Shown in pieces: positions 15,828 through 23,002 of a stretch of DNA of 63,563 nucleotides; within the stretch, counting starts at the first letter, position 1, and every line of letters begins with the position of its first letter. The notes under the pieces are model-generated. The model worked only from the letters and a program-made list of their open reading frames with translations. It ran no database searches and had not been told where the DNA came from. The position numbers were made by a program, and so were the translations under genes. Source of the DNA: an uncultured Clostridia bacterium (GTDB taxonomy: Bacteria > Bacillota > Clostridia > TANB77 > CAG-508); contig CAKPAX010000006.1 of assembly GCA_934133175.1 (NCBI GenBank), forward strand, positions 1-63,563, in the 5' to 3' direction.

Positions 15828-17550
15828 AATTTGAAATATTTATACTTCCTATGCTTGATGTGTTATACAACAAAACAATACCACTAGCCGAACTACTAGA
15901 GTTTATATTCATGTAATTTTTACAATTAGTAATAGTTAAACTAGAATAATTGTCATTATCGCCTACAATTCCTCCTACATTATATAAATCTGAAAAAGTA
16001 TTTTCATCTGTTACAGTCTCAGTATTTCCATTATTGCAATTATCTATAGCAGTTTCACTTCTATTAAACCCAACAATTCCTCCAAAAGCTTTAGAAACAC
16101 TTGTTACATTTGTACAATAATTATTGCAATAAGTTATTGAGCCATTAACATTAAAGCCTACAATTCCACCAACATATTGTGAATAATTTTCACTCATTTT
16201 ATTTGCATAATTTTCGCAATAGCTAACATTTCCTTGATTAAACCCAGCTATTCCACCTACATATCGAATATTTCCACATAAATCCAAATAACTATCACAT
16301 CTTTCTACTATTCCAGTTTGATTATTTGATGAAACAATTCCTCCAACATTACCGTAATATGCATTAATATTTGTAGTTCCTTTTACATTACATTTTTTGA
16401 TTTTATTATTATTCACATATGCAATTCCGCCAAAATTAGTATACCCATCTGTGTAAATATATTCTCCATTAGTTTCACAATTGTAAATTGTTCCATTATT
16501 TATACCAACAAGCACTCCTACCTTTTGATTATTATAATTAGCATTGTTATAATAATCATTAGACAATAGTTTAATATTAATTTTATCTATTTTTAAATTA
16601 CAAATATAGCCATCATTATAACCAAATATACCAGTTGATTGCCTTAGATTTTTATCTTCCATGGCTATAGCAAATATATTTATGTATACATTACTTAAAG
16701 TATGATTATTTCCGTCAAAAACTCCCTTAAACGTTTTATCTTCTGTTCTTCCTATTTGTATAAATCCCGGTGTACTTCCTAATTTTTCGTTTTCTTGTAA
16801 TTCTTTATATACAGTTTTAGTTTCTGGAATTGAATCAGTAGATGTTAGCGAATCTAATGAAATTATTTCTCCATTATATGTATAATATTGGTCTGGATTT
16901 TTATAACAAGATTTATCAGAAAAATCCAAGTCATTTTCTAAAACTATTTTTTGATTCTCGTAATTTTTTCCATTTTCAACATCCATAGCTATATCTAATA
17001 TATCTTCCACATATTGAATTTTTTTAGATGTGGGATAACTTGGTATTTCATCACCATCTGTACCTGGCGTTACATCTGTAGTATCACCATTTCCAGATAA
17101 ATATAATAAGATTTTAGAAGTATTTGATTTATCATAATATTTTAAAACATATTGTTTTGAATTTTGTTCTTCTTCATTTTCAATCACATAAACATCGCCA
17201 GCTTCTTTATTGGCTCCTTGCCCTGTTTTTATATTTTGAGCAATATTCTCTACAAGTACTCTATAATATTTTTGACCTTCAATTTTTATTATATAATTTT
17301 GGTTTACTAAATATGATATTACATCATCTGTATATCCTTCTGTATTTTTAGCAATTTGATATTGATTTGCTCCTAATATTATTTGATCTTTCACAGTACC
17401 ATGATATGTCTCAGTTGTTGCTCTTTGACTTTGATTTAAAATACCATTTTCTCCTGTTAACATACTTATTGTAACACCTGCTAATATAAGCAAAACAATA
17501 ATTGTAATGACTAAAGCGATTAATGTTATACCTTTTTGAAATTTTTTCAT
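15745..17550 (-). CDS. Prepilin-like secreted GLUG-repeat protein, 5' part (frameshifted)
   Basis: The N-terminus KGITLIALVITIIVLLILAG is a class III (type IV pilin-like) signal with a hydrophobic helix. Clostridial pseudopilin-type surface proteins often carry it. Residues about 30-160 are a pilin-like globular stretch, and 160-300 a linker domain (VEDILDIAMDVENGKNYENQ). From about 300, GLUG-type beta-helix repeats follow (GGIVGFNVNGSITYCNN, GGIAGFNQGNVSYCEN). The frame breaks near 15804, and the last 20 residues are noise. With the 3' part the protein would be about 975 aa, probably a cell-surface adhesin-like stalk. AAAAGGGGG precedes the ATG. Confidence 0.8.
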   Translation of the reverse strand: MKKFQKGITLIALVITIIVLLILAGVTISMLTGENGILNQSQRATTETYHGTVKDQIILGANQYQIAKNTEGYTDDVISYLVNQNYIIKIEGQKYYRVLVENIAQNIKTGQGANKEAGDVYVIENEEEQNSKQYVLKYYDKSNTSKILLYLSGNGDTTDVTPGTDGDEIPSYPTSKKIQYVEDILDIAMDVENGKNYENQKIVLENDLDFSDKSCYKNPDQYYTYNGEIISLDSLTSTDSIPETKTVYKELQENEKLGSTPGFIQIGRTEDKTFKGVFDGNNHTLSNVYINIFAIAMEDKNLRQSTGIFGYNDGYICNLKIDKINIKLLSNDYYNNANYNNQKVGVLVGINNGTIYNCETNGEYIYTDGYTNFGGIAYVNNNKIKKCNVKGTTNINAYYGNVGGIVSSNNQTGIVERCDSYLDLCGNIRYVGGIAGFNQGNVSYCENYANKMSENYSQYVGGIVGFNVNGSITYCNNYCTNVTSVSKAFGGIVGFNRSETAIDNCNNGNTETVTDENTFSDLYNVGGIVGDNDNYSSLTITNCKNYMNINSSSSASGIVLLYNTSSIGSINISNCENYGNLGRGNIFFEIILRCWNYKYKK

Positions 17551-17599
17551 TTATTATTTCCCCCTTTTATTTTATACTGATTAATATTTAACAAAAGAC

Positions 17600-17652
17600 A
17601 AAAAGATAGCATCAAAAACCTATATAATTATAGGTTTTATTACTATCTTTTT
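17600..17652. terminator. Two-tier hairpin upstream of the GLUG gene
   Basis: Inner stem AACCTATA / TATAGGTT inside an outer stem AAAAGATAG / CTATCTTTT, flanked by T-rich sequence on both strands. It lies at the end of the 42-aa ORF, and could terminate that transcript before the GLUG gene. Confidence 0.6.
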
Positions 17653-17748
17653 ATTTATTATTTTTTCATTTATTATTTTTTCATTTATTAGATTACATGC
17701 GTGTGCATGTGTGTATACTCTCGCAACGGCTACATCGATTATATCCAT
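17620..17748 (-). CDS. Possible 42-aa small protein
   Basis: ATG at 17748 with AAGAGGA 8-9 nt upstream, and TAG at 17620-17622. The first 20 residues (MDIIDVAVARVYTHAHACNL) are unusual in composition for this AT-rich genome and contain a His/Cys-rich HAHAC. The tail has short INEKI repeats from a 15-bp DNA direct repeat. The hairpin at 17600-17652 would terminate the message. No family recognised. The 17749-17933 stretch upstream holds nothing else I can identify. Confidence 0.4.
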   Translation of the reverse strand: MDIIDVAVARVYTHAHACNLINEKIINEKIINKKIVIKPIII

Positions 17749-17933
17749 TATATTTTTTCCTCTTTTGTTTAAATACTTATATTACAATATTTCATATTAG
17801 CAGTATATTATAATTATTTAAATATCGCAATACATAAATTGAATTTTTATTACATATTTTTATTTCTAATACATTTTTCATTAAATTATTCTTTTTAAAT
17901 AATGGTATTATAATATTTTTCTTCTACAAATTT

Positions 17934-18233
17934 TTATTCTACTTTCATTAAAACTCCATCAATAGTTTTATAAACTCTTTTGGCATTTTTTTCTATTTTA
18001 TGTTTTATTTCTTCTTCTAAATTCACCCCTAATATCTCTGATAATCCCATTAGAAATATTACAACATCTGCAAGTTCTTCACCAACATCACTTTTTTTCT
18101 TTAACCATGCATCATATGCTTCTGAAAGTTCTCCATATGTTAAACAAAATTCTTTATTTATATCTGTTGTATTAAAACCTTTATCAACCTTATTTTGATA
18201 AACTTCTTTTTGTAATTTTTTAAAATCCATCAT
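17934..18233 (-). CDS. MazG-like nucleotide pyrophosphohydrolase
   Basis: 99-aa all-helical NTP-PPase of the MazG/iMazG type, a house-cleaning enzyme that hydrolyses non-canonical dNTPs to the monophosphate and pyrophosphate. The metal-binding pattern is visible as GELSEAYDAW (ExxE with downstream D) and EELADVVIFLMGL (ExxD). It follows the RelB-Nudix gene by 14 nt and is probably co-transcribed. The pairing of two nucleotide-hydrolase folds suggests a nucleotide-pool theme. Confidence 0.82.
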   Translation of the reverse strand: MMDFKKLQKEVYQNKVDKGFNTTDINKEFCLTYGELSEAYDAWLKKKSDVGEELADVVIFLMGLSEILGVNLEEEIKHKIEKNAKRVYKTIDGVLMKVE

Positions 18234-18247
18234 ATCTATACACTCCT

Positions 18248-18832
18248 TTATTGATTTTTTGCTTCTTCTATATATTTTTTTATTAAAAATTTAGATAATA
18301 TAACATCTGCATCAGCTAAATCGTAGTCTAGCAATTCTTCAATTGACACCCATTTATAATCTAAGTGAATATTTAATTTAAAGTCTCCGCTTATATAATC
18401 ACATTCATATAATTTTAAGTCTACTATATGCCCAGGATATTCGCATATACTATGAGTTATATAACTATTTATATTAGCTTTAATTCCTAGTACTTCATTA
18501 AATGCTCTATTTAAAGTTTTCTTTTCATCTTCAAGTCCTATTCTTCGCCCTCCTGGAAATTCCCATCTTCCATATAAATGATCTTCTTTTTTTCTTTGTG
18601 CTATTAAACATTTTCCATCTTTCATAATTAATGCACAAACAACATCTAATATTTTTTTCTTAGGAGATACGTTGGTTATTTCAAATGGAATGCCATTCTT
18701 TTTAACTACTTGTTTTAAAAATAAATTAATAGCAGAACTCATAGATAAACCAAGCTCGGTTAATACATCTGTTGCTTCTTTTTTTAAATTACTATCCACT
18801 TGTATATTAATTGCACTTGTTTTATTTTCCAT
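18248..18832 (-). CDS. RelB/DinJ-type antitoxin domain fused to a degenerate Nudix (MutT-like) domain
   Basis: Residues 6-52 are a ribbon-helix-helix RelB/DinJ antitoxin: INIQVDSNLKKEATDVLTEL, then LGLSMSSAINLFLKQVV and GIPFEI. Residues 60-190 are a Nudix fold of the (8-oxo)dGTP pyrophosphohydrolase type (CALIMKDGKCLIAQR, LYGRWEFPGG). The Nudix box, 94-117, keeps GG, R109 and E113, but the MutT E53 and E57 positions are Ala110 and Val114. Catalysis may therefore be lost. GAGGTGAAG precedes the ATG. A strong promoter sits under a run of 11-bp repeats (18879-18921), which fits autoregulation by the ribbon-helix-helix part. No RelE toxin is adjacent. Confidence 0.85.
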   Translation of the reverse strand: MENKTSAINIQVDSNLKKEATDVLTELGLSMSSAINLFLKQVVKKNGIPFEITNVSPKKKILDVVCALIMKDGKCLIAQRKKEDHLYGRWEFPGGRRIGLEDEKKTLNRAFNEVLGIKANINSYITHSICEYPGHIVDLKLYECDYISGDFKLNIHLDYKWVSIEELLDYDLADADVILSKFLIKKYIEEAKNQ

Positions 18833-18852
18833 TTTTCTTCACCTCAAAACAC

Positions 18853-18881
18853 ATATTATCACTAAAGAAAAAAATAGTCAA
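18853..18881 (-). promoter_or_regulatory. Promoter of the RelB-Nudix/MazG unit
   Basis: Minus strand: -35 TTGACT (18881-18876), 17-bp spacer, -10 TAATAT (18858-18853). Confidence 0.75.
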
Positions 18882-18921
18882 CATTTTTCTACAATTTTGC
18901 TACATTTTTACTACATTTTTA
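18879..18921. promoter_or_regulatory. Four helically phased 11-bp repeats over the -35 region
   Basis: CTACAATTTTG (18889-18899), CTACATTTTTA (18900-18910) and CTACATTTTTA (18911-18921), plus a partial CAACATTTTT (18879-18888). The period is 10-11 bp, one helical turn. It abuts and overlaps the -35 box. This is a likely operator for the ribbon-helix-helix domain encoded downstream (inference). Confidence 0.5.
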
Positions 18922-18995
18922 AAAATATTTTTATCCTTAAATTTTTTCATATTATTTTTCTTTTTAACAAAACGATATACATGTAACACATTAAA

Positions 18996-19024
18996 CTGCC
19001 CACTCTATAAAACAGAGTGGGCAG
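18996..19024 (-). terminator. Terminator-like hairpin after GNAT remnant
   Basis: CTGCCCACTCT / AGAGTGGGCAG, an 11-bp GC-rich perfect stem with a 7-nt loop. The following T-tract on the minus strand is short, so termination strength is uncertain. Confidence 0.5.
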
Positions 19025-19058
19025 AAATTTGAACAAAGATAATATATTTATACAAATT

Positions 19059-19264
19059 TTATAATTTCATCATATATGATAAATTATGAACTTTCATACC
19101 AAATTTTTCATATACTTTAATTGCTTTTTCGTTGTTTAGATTTACTGTTAAATGCATATCTGTACAGTATCCCAATTCACATGTAATTTATGTACTTGTT
19201 TTGCTAAATTGTTTATTTTAGATTGGTCTTTTATAGTTGGTTGCATTATTTTTAGTTCTTCCAT
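19059..19264 (-). pseudogene. GNAT acetyltransferase remnant with internal deletion
   Basis: ATG at 19264 with AAGGAGA upstream begins a GNAT-like start (MQPTIKDQSKINNLAKQVH, KLHVNWD). It stops early. A second frame reads DMHLTVNLNNEKAIKVYEKF and GMKVHNLSYMMKL, stopping at 19059. This is the usual C-terminal NxxAxxxYxkxGF acetyl-CoA binding helix. The central fold is gone. It sits 15 nt behind an intact GNAT gene. Confidence 0.65.
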
Positions 19265-19278
19265 TATATTTTCTCCTT

Positions 19279-19839
19279 TCATATATTTTTATTTCGAATA
19301 CAATCTTCTAAAAATTCTTCTGCTAAAATATCCATTTCAATGGTATCATAATATTTTCCATTTACAAATTTACATTTTCTTCTTCTACCATATTCTTTAA
19401 AGCCACATTTTTTATAACAATTTAATGCTCTCTCGTTAAATTCCATTAAATCCAGTTTAATATTTTTTAAGTTTAAATATTTAAAACCATATTCTAGTAT
19501 TAGTTTTATAGCTTCAGTACCATAACCTTTATTTCTAAATTCTTTATCACCAATAAATATTCCAAGTGTAGCACATCTATTAATATGATTTATACTTTCT
19601 AATGAAACTGTTCCAATCATTTTGTTTTCATTAATAGTTACAATTACAAAGCTTGCTTCTGCTGTAGCATTTTCTTCTAAATATTTCTTTTCATCATCTA
19701 GAGTTGTAACAATACTACTTCTTCCTAAATAATCTGTTGTTTTAAAATCATTTAGCCATTCTGTGAAAATTTCTACATCATCACTATTTCTTGGAGATAA
19801 GTAAATTCTATCTCCTACTAATTTTTTAAAATATTTCAT
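19279..19839 (-). CDS. GNAT-family N-acetyltransferase (RimJ/RimL-like)
   Basis: Acetyl-CoA-dependent N-acetyltransferase of 186 aa. The start VGDRIYLSPRNSDDVEIFTEW is typical of the RimJ/RimL/SpeG-like group. The acetyl-CoA pyrophosphate loop is IFIGDKEFRNKGYGTEA (R/QxxGxG/A), and FNERALNCYKKCGFKEYG is the C-terminal motif. The substrate cannot be deduced. It lies 12 nt behind a truncated kinase gene and may be co-transcribed. Confidence 0.82.
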   Translation of the reverse strand: MKYFKKLVGDRIYLSPRNSDDVEIFTEWLNDFKTTDYLGRSSIVTTLDDEKKYLEENATAEASFVIVTINENKMIGTVSLESINHINRCATLGIFIGDKEFRNKGYGTEAIKLILEYGFKYLNLKNIKLDLMEFNERALNCYKKCGFKEYGRRRKCKFVNGKYYDTIEMDILAEEFLEDCIRNKNI

Positions 19840-19851
19840 AAACTATCACTC

Positions 19852-20121
19852 CTATAAATTAAATTTTTCTTTTATCATTTTTGCAACATTTTCTGCTGAT
19901 ATATTTGTATTATTAATCTTATAAAAATTTTTAAAAATTTCATATCTAATCAAACTATTCATTTTTGTATAAGCTTTTTTATCATAATCAAATATTAATC
20001 TAACTAATTCGATTGTCATATGATTATATAATAGTTTATATCCTGTTATTTTTGATAATTCTTGACCTACAGTCATTTTTCCAACTGCTTGTGGTCCAAT
20101 AATTTGTATAAATTTTGGCAT
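19852..20121 (-). pseudogene. P-loop kinase, internally deleted
   Basis: Start KFIQIIGPQAVGKMTVGQEL has a P-loop (GPQAVGKMT) like shikimate-kinase-type small nucleotide kinases. After about 65 residues it jumps to a short C-terminal helix (NVAKMIKEKFNL). Such kinases are normally 170-190 aa, so the LID, substrate-binding and second half of the core are missing. The ATG has AGAGGGGAG upstream. Transcribed, perhaps, but unlikely to be active. Confidence 0.6.
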
Positions 20122-20159
20122 TATAATCTCCCCTCTCTTTTAATTTTTATAGTATCAAA

Positions 20160-20203
20160 AAAGTCTCACAAAGAAATCTGATCAAGACTCCTTGTAAGAC
20201 TTA
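20160..20203 (-). terminator. Terminator of the PHP gene
   Basis: AAGTCTCACAAAG / CCTTGTAAGACTT imperfect stem, followed on the minus strand by TTTTTTGATAC. It lies 130 nt after the stop. Nothing else is visible at 20122-20333. Confidence 0.7.
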
Positions 20204-20333
20204 AAATCTATACATGTGTAAATAACTATCTATTATAAGTTATTCTATATCGCTCAAAATTATTATTTTTAGATATACTCTTAATATATTTTTTATTTTA
20301 CCATGAATATATCATACTTGTCAAATATTTATA

Positions 20334-21227
20334 TTAATTTAAAATTGGTTCTGCCCATTTTTCTATATATTCTTTTGGAATTTTCAAACTTCCTGATCCA
20401 ATTCCTATATCATTATTTGGTTTTTTATCTCCATGAAAATCACTACCACCACTTACAAATAAATTATTGTCTTTAGCATAATTTAAAAGTATATTTATTC
20501 TATTGTCAACTTCTGCTGAAGGATGAAAACACTCAACGCCATCTAGTTTTACTTCATTTCTTAAATAATCAATAAAACCTATTGTGTTTCCAAATTTATA
20601 TTCATATGGATGAGCTAGAAAGCATAAGCCTCCGGCTTCATGTATTTTATTTGCAACATCTTTAAACATAGGCTTTGGAAAATTATCTTCTCCCATATAA
20701 AATATACTGTTAGGATTATCTAACCCATTTCTTCTAAAATCATTAAACGAATTCTTAAATTCTTTCATGATACTCATATTTTCTTGATGCTTTATAAGTT
20801 CAAAATACATATATACTACAAAAAAGTCTGTTACTGGAATATCTTTTCTTATATTGTTTAAATCATAAACCAATTTATTTTCATCACATATTTTAATAAT
20901 TTTATTTTTAGATTTCTCAAATTTTTCTTTTAATATATCATATGAGTAAAATTTATTGGACCATTCTTCTATAATTTCATCTTTTTTTATATTATATGCT
21001 AAGAATTCAATTCTTTTTCCATCATAAAGAGTTGCATTCATTTCTGCACCTTTAATTATTTTACCATTAAATATTTTTTTACTTAATGCTTTGTCTTTAT
21101 ATTGTTTACATGTATTATGATCTGTTATTGAAATATACTCTAGCTTTTTTTCTTCACATTTTTTTAGTACATATTCTAATGTCTTATCTCCATCAGAATA
21201 TAATGTATGAATATGCATATCTACCAT
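20334..21227 (-). CDS. PHP-domain phosphoesterase (TrpH/RNase AM-like)
   Basis: Metal-dependent phosphoesterase of the PHP family. The HxH motif is DMHIHTLYSDGD near the start, ITDHNTCKQYKD follows, then FLAHPYEYKFG and the C-terminal GGSDFHGDKKPN. These together supply the trinuclear metal site. Family members hydrolyse 3',5'-bisphosphonucleotides or act as 5'-3' RNA exonucleases. I choose ATG at 21227 because GGAG is 10 nt upstream. The GTG at 21236 and a TTG are also in frame. Length 297 aa. Confidence 0.85.
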   Translation of the reverse strand: MVDMHIHTLYSDGDKTLEYVLKKCEEKKLEYISITDHNTCKQYKDKALSKKIFNGKIIKGAEMNATLYDGKRIEFLAYNIKKDEIIEEWSNKFYSYDILKEKFEKSKNKIIKICDENKLVYDLNNIRKDIPVTDFFVVYMYFELIKHQENMSIMKEFKNSFNDFRRNGLDNPNSIFYMGEDNFPKPMFKDVANKIHEAGGLCFLAHPYEYKFGNTIGFIDYLRNEVKLDGVECFHPSAEVDNRINILLNYAKDNNLFVSGGSDFHGDKKPNNDIGIGSGSLKIPKEYIEKWAEPILN

Positions 21228-21292
21228 CAAAACCACACTCCAATTTATTATGAATATCTAAAATTTAATTCATAATAATATTTTTCTTAAAC

Positions 21293-21430
21293 TTATTTTA
21301 CTAAATCTAAATTTCCATTAATAATTTTAGGTGAAAATCCACTTATCTCATCAAATAAAATCCCTTCTGGTATTTAATTCCATAGGTATATTTCCTTACC
21401 TTCCATAAATGCTTCATTATTATGTACCAT
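21293..21430 (-). pseudogene. Short broken ORF, unidentified
   Basis: ATG at 21430 reads MVHNNEAFMEGKEIYLWN then stops. The next frame reads IPEGILFDEISGFSPKIING and ends NLDLVK at 21293. Both halves are protein-like. Family not recognised. The rest of 21237-21535 holds an inverted-repeat arm and no other gene. Confidence 0.3.
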
Positions 21431-21515
21431 TTTGCTCCACTTTAGAGCATTTTATCCTTTAATTTTGCACTTTAATGCAATCTGCTACACTTGGTTACAC
21501 TCGGCTTTTATATCA

Positions 21516-21538
21516 GAAAGTATCTAAAAACGTATCTA
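21516..21538. repeat. Inverted-repeat arm, left
   Basis: Its reverse complement TAGATACGTTTTTAGATACT plus TTCT matches 22616-22638 with one inserted T. The pair brackets the YgjV-HD genes. Confidence 0.6.
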
Positions 21539-22036
21539 ATTTTTAACTAATTTAATTTGCAATAATGTTAACATATTTGCAATGATATTCATAAAATCAA
21601 ATATTGCTGATGTATATGATTTTATCACTATATCATATATAAGCCACATAAGCATTGTAAAAATAATTAACAATTTAAATTTTCTTACATCTTTTATATT
21701 CATTAACCATATATATGAAACTGTACTAATTAGCGGTAACAATCCAATATATCCCAAATTATTAAATTTAAAAGTTAAAATTATTGCTAAAATTGTTATG
21801 ATTATTTTTTCTTTTAATCCTAATTTGTTTTTATAACATAGTATATTTCTAATCATACTTAGTGCATTTATTATAGCTCCGGTTATACCGCCTAAAATGA
21901 TATTACTAATTACTGACATTCCTATTTGTACTGTCTGAAAATATAATATTTTTTTCTTTTGTTTTAGCATACCAGAGTATACCATTAATATTGAAGCAAT
22001 GAGCGCAATTATATTCCCTATTATTATACTTACCAT
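21536..22036 (-). CDS. YgjV-family inner membrane protein
   Basis: 166-aa polytopic membrane protein with about six helices. The layout ASILMVYSGMLKQKKKILYFQT, GAIINALSMIRNILCYKN, YIGLLPLISTVSYIWLM and WLIYDIVIKSYTSAIFDF is characteristic of the YgjV (Imp-YgjV) family, whose function is unknown. The ATG has GGAGATAGTA upstream and is 2 nt from the stop of the HD gene, so the two are translationally coupled. The 3' end abuts the left inverted-repeat arm. Confidence 0.75.
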   Translation of the reverse strand: MVSIIIGNIIALIASILMVYSGMLKQKKKILYFQTVQIGMSVISNIILGGITGAIINALSMIRNILCYKNKLGLKEKIIITILAIILTFKFNNLGYIGLLPLISTVSYIWLMNIKDVRKFKLLIIFTMLMWLIYDIVIKSYTSAIFDFMNIIANMLTLLQIKLVKN

Positions 22037-22038
22037 TA

Positions 22039-22446
22039 CTATCTCCTAATTTTATCAACTATTTTACAACATTTATTATAAACTTCGGAATCTTCTCCAT
22101 ATCTGCTTTTAATATCTTCTAACCTTTTGTCATAACCAACATCATTACCATATTTATCTATTTGCATGTCTGCCTGATTTAAAATATCTAAATATAGAGA
22201 TTTATATTCTACATTTATTTCGCCATGATAATAAATCTCTCTCCAATGTTTAAAGTTATTCCTCAAAATTTCTCCGCCAATTGTATTATGATTATTTCCA
22301 TTTTTAGTAAATTCATACCCTATATCATGATTGTATCCTATAATAAAGCAATTTTTAATATCTTCATCACTCAAATTTTTACTTTTTGCAATCTCTACCA
22401 TTTTTCTAGCAACTGCAATTGAATGTCTTAATCTATCTTCATCCAT
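22039..22446 (-). CDS. HD-domain phosphohydrolase
   Basis: HD-superfamily fold of 135 aa: LRHSIAVARKM at the start (first metal His), YNHDIGYEFTK as the HD pair, and HNTIGGEIL and ILNQADMQID following. Such small HD proteins hydrolyse nucleotides or phosphoesters. The ATG at 22446 has no ribosome site, but the 18-codon ORF at 22447-22503, in the same frame and with a good ribosome site, ends in TAA exactly before it. A CAA-to-TAA change could have split one gene. YgjV follows 2 nt later. Confidence 0.75.
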   Translation of the reverse strand: MDEDRLRHSIAVARKMVEIAKSKNLSDEDIKNCFIIGYNHDIGYEFTKNGNNHNTIGGEILRNNFKHWREIYYHGEINVEYKSLYLDILNQADMQIDKYGNDVGYDKRLEDIKSRYGEDSEVYNKCCKIVDKIRR

Positions 22447-22503
22447 TTATTTTATTTTCTCATAATTATCATTTGCTGTTTCTAACATACAATATTCATT
22501 CAT
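22447..22503 (-). CDS. 18-codon ORF in frame with, and abutting, the HD gene
   Basis: MNEYCMLETANDNYEKIK then TAA-ATG of the HD gene. AAAGGTGAT lies 5 nt before its ATG. It is either a coupling leader peptide or the separated N-terminus of the HD protein. A 36-codon ORF (22496-22606) overlaps it by the ATGA junction but lacks a ribosome site. Nothing else is visible at 22607-22690 apart from the inverted repeat. Confidence 0.4.
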   Translation of the reverse strand: MNEYCMLETANDNYEKIK

Positions 22504-22615
22504 CACTATCACCTTTAATTATAATTATATCATTTTTACCATTATAACTATGGCAATGTTCCAAACCCCAAAAAAGCATTGAAAATACTATGTTTTTCTT
22601 ATCCATTTTTGTTTC

Positions 22616-22638
22616 TAGATACGTTTTAGATACTTTCT
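22616..22638. repeat. Inverted-repeat arm, right
   Basis: Partner of 21516-21538. A further partial ACGTATCTA copy follows at about 22655-22663. Confidence 0.6.
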
Positions 22639-22690
22639 CGCAACGTATTTAGTAACGTATCTAAATAATATTGCCTAATTTTATGTATAA

Positions 22691-22714
22691 AAAAGCCTTT
22701 ATTTCAAGGCTTTT
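22691..22714 (-). terminator. Displaced secA-type terminator
   Basis: AAAAGCCTT / AAGGCTTTT stem with a 6-nt loop, followed on the minus strand by TTATAC. It starts 3 nt after the stop of the secA-tail remnant. This is best read as the original secA terminator, now separated from secA by the element. Confidence 0.75.
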
Positions 22715-22716
22715 AA

Positions 22717-22878
22717 CTACTTTCCGCAACAATTCTTATATTTTTTGCCACTTCCACATGTTCGAGTTTTTGTAGTATTTATAATACTATAAATATTATC
22801 TGTATTACTTGTATTTACTAGTGTTGTGTTTTTTGAAATATCAATATTATTTGTATTTATTGTACTTATTTTATTCAT
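22717..22878 (-). pseudogene. Displaced secA 3' tail (SEC-C motif remnant) read from within the element
   Basis: An open frame of 53 codons. The first 39 are low-complexity Asn/Thr/Ile-rich element sequence without a ribosome site. The last 14 are TCGSGKKYKNCCGK, the second half of the SecA C-terminal zinc motif (CPCGSGKKYKNCC). At DNA level 22722-22760 matches the true secA end at 29002-29040 with 5 mismatches in 39. I interpret it as the chromosomal secA tail cut off by integration, not as a gene. Confidence 0.7.
22722..22760. repeat. Attachment site copy, left (att)
   Basis: 39 bp matching 29002-29040 at 34 positions, with a 13-bp identical core CCACTTCCACATG (22748-22760). The sequences diverge beyond the core, as expected at an element boundary. 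Confidence 0.65.
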
Positions 22879-22891
22879 TAATATTTTGTGT

Positions 22892-22911
22892 TTGGCGACA
22901 AATTGGCGACA
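22892..22911 (+). repeat. Two TTGGCGACA repeats, left arm sites
   Basis: TTGGCGACA at 22892-22900 and 22903-22911, spaced 11 bp. The same motif recurs at the right end, and is GC-rich against AT-rich surroundings. Likely integrase or accessory-factor binding sites. Confidence 0.55.
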
Positions 22912-23002
22912 TTGTCTACATCGTTATTTGTCTTTTATATGTTTTAAATTTTACAATATTATTCATTTTTTGTCTAGAATATTTTCGCAATTTTTGCAAA
23001 AA

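Noticed and set aside
17660..17700. CRISPR-like short repeats (ATTATTTTTTCATTT)
   Set aside because: Only two to three copies of an A/T-rich 15-mer without spacers of constant length. They are simply part of the 42-aa ORF tail.
18993..19030. T-box or attenuator in the GCCCACTCT hairpin
   Set aside because: A simple 11-bp hairpin at the end of a pseudogene with no alternative pairing or T-box sequence.
22717..22878. A genuine small SEC-C zinc protein
   Set aside because: Only half of the CxCx8CC motif is present, there is no ribosome site, the first 39 codons are low complexity, and the DNA match to the secA end explains the rest.
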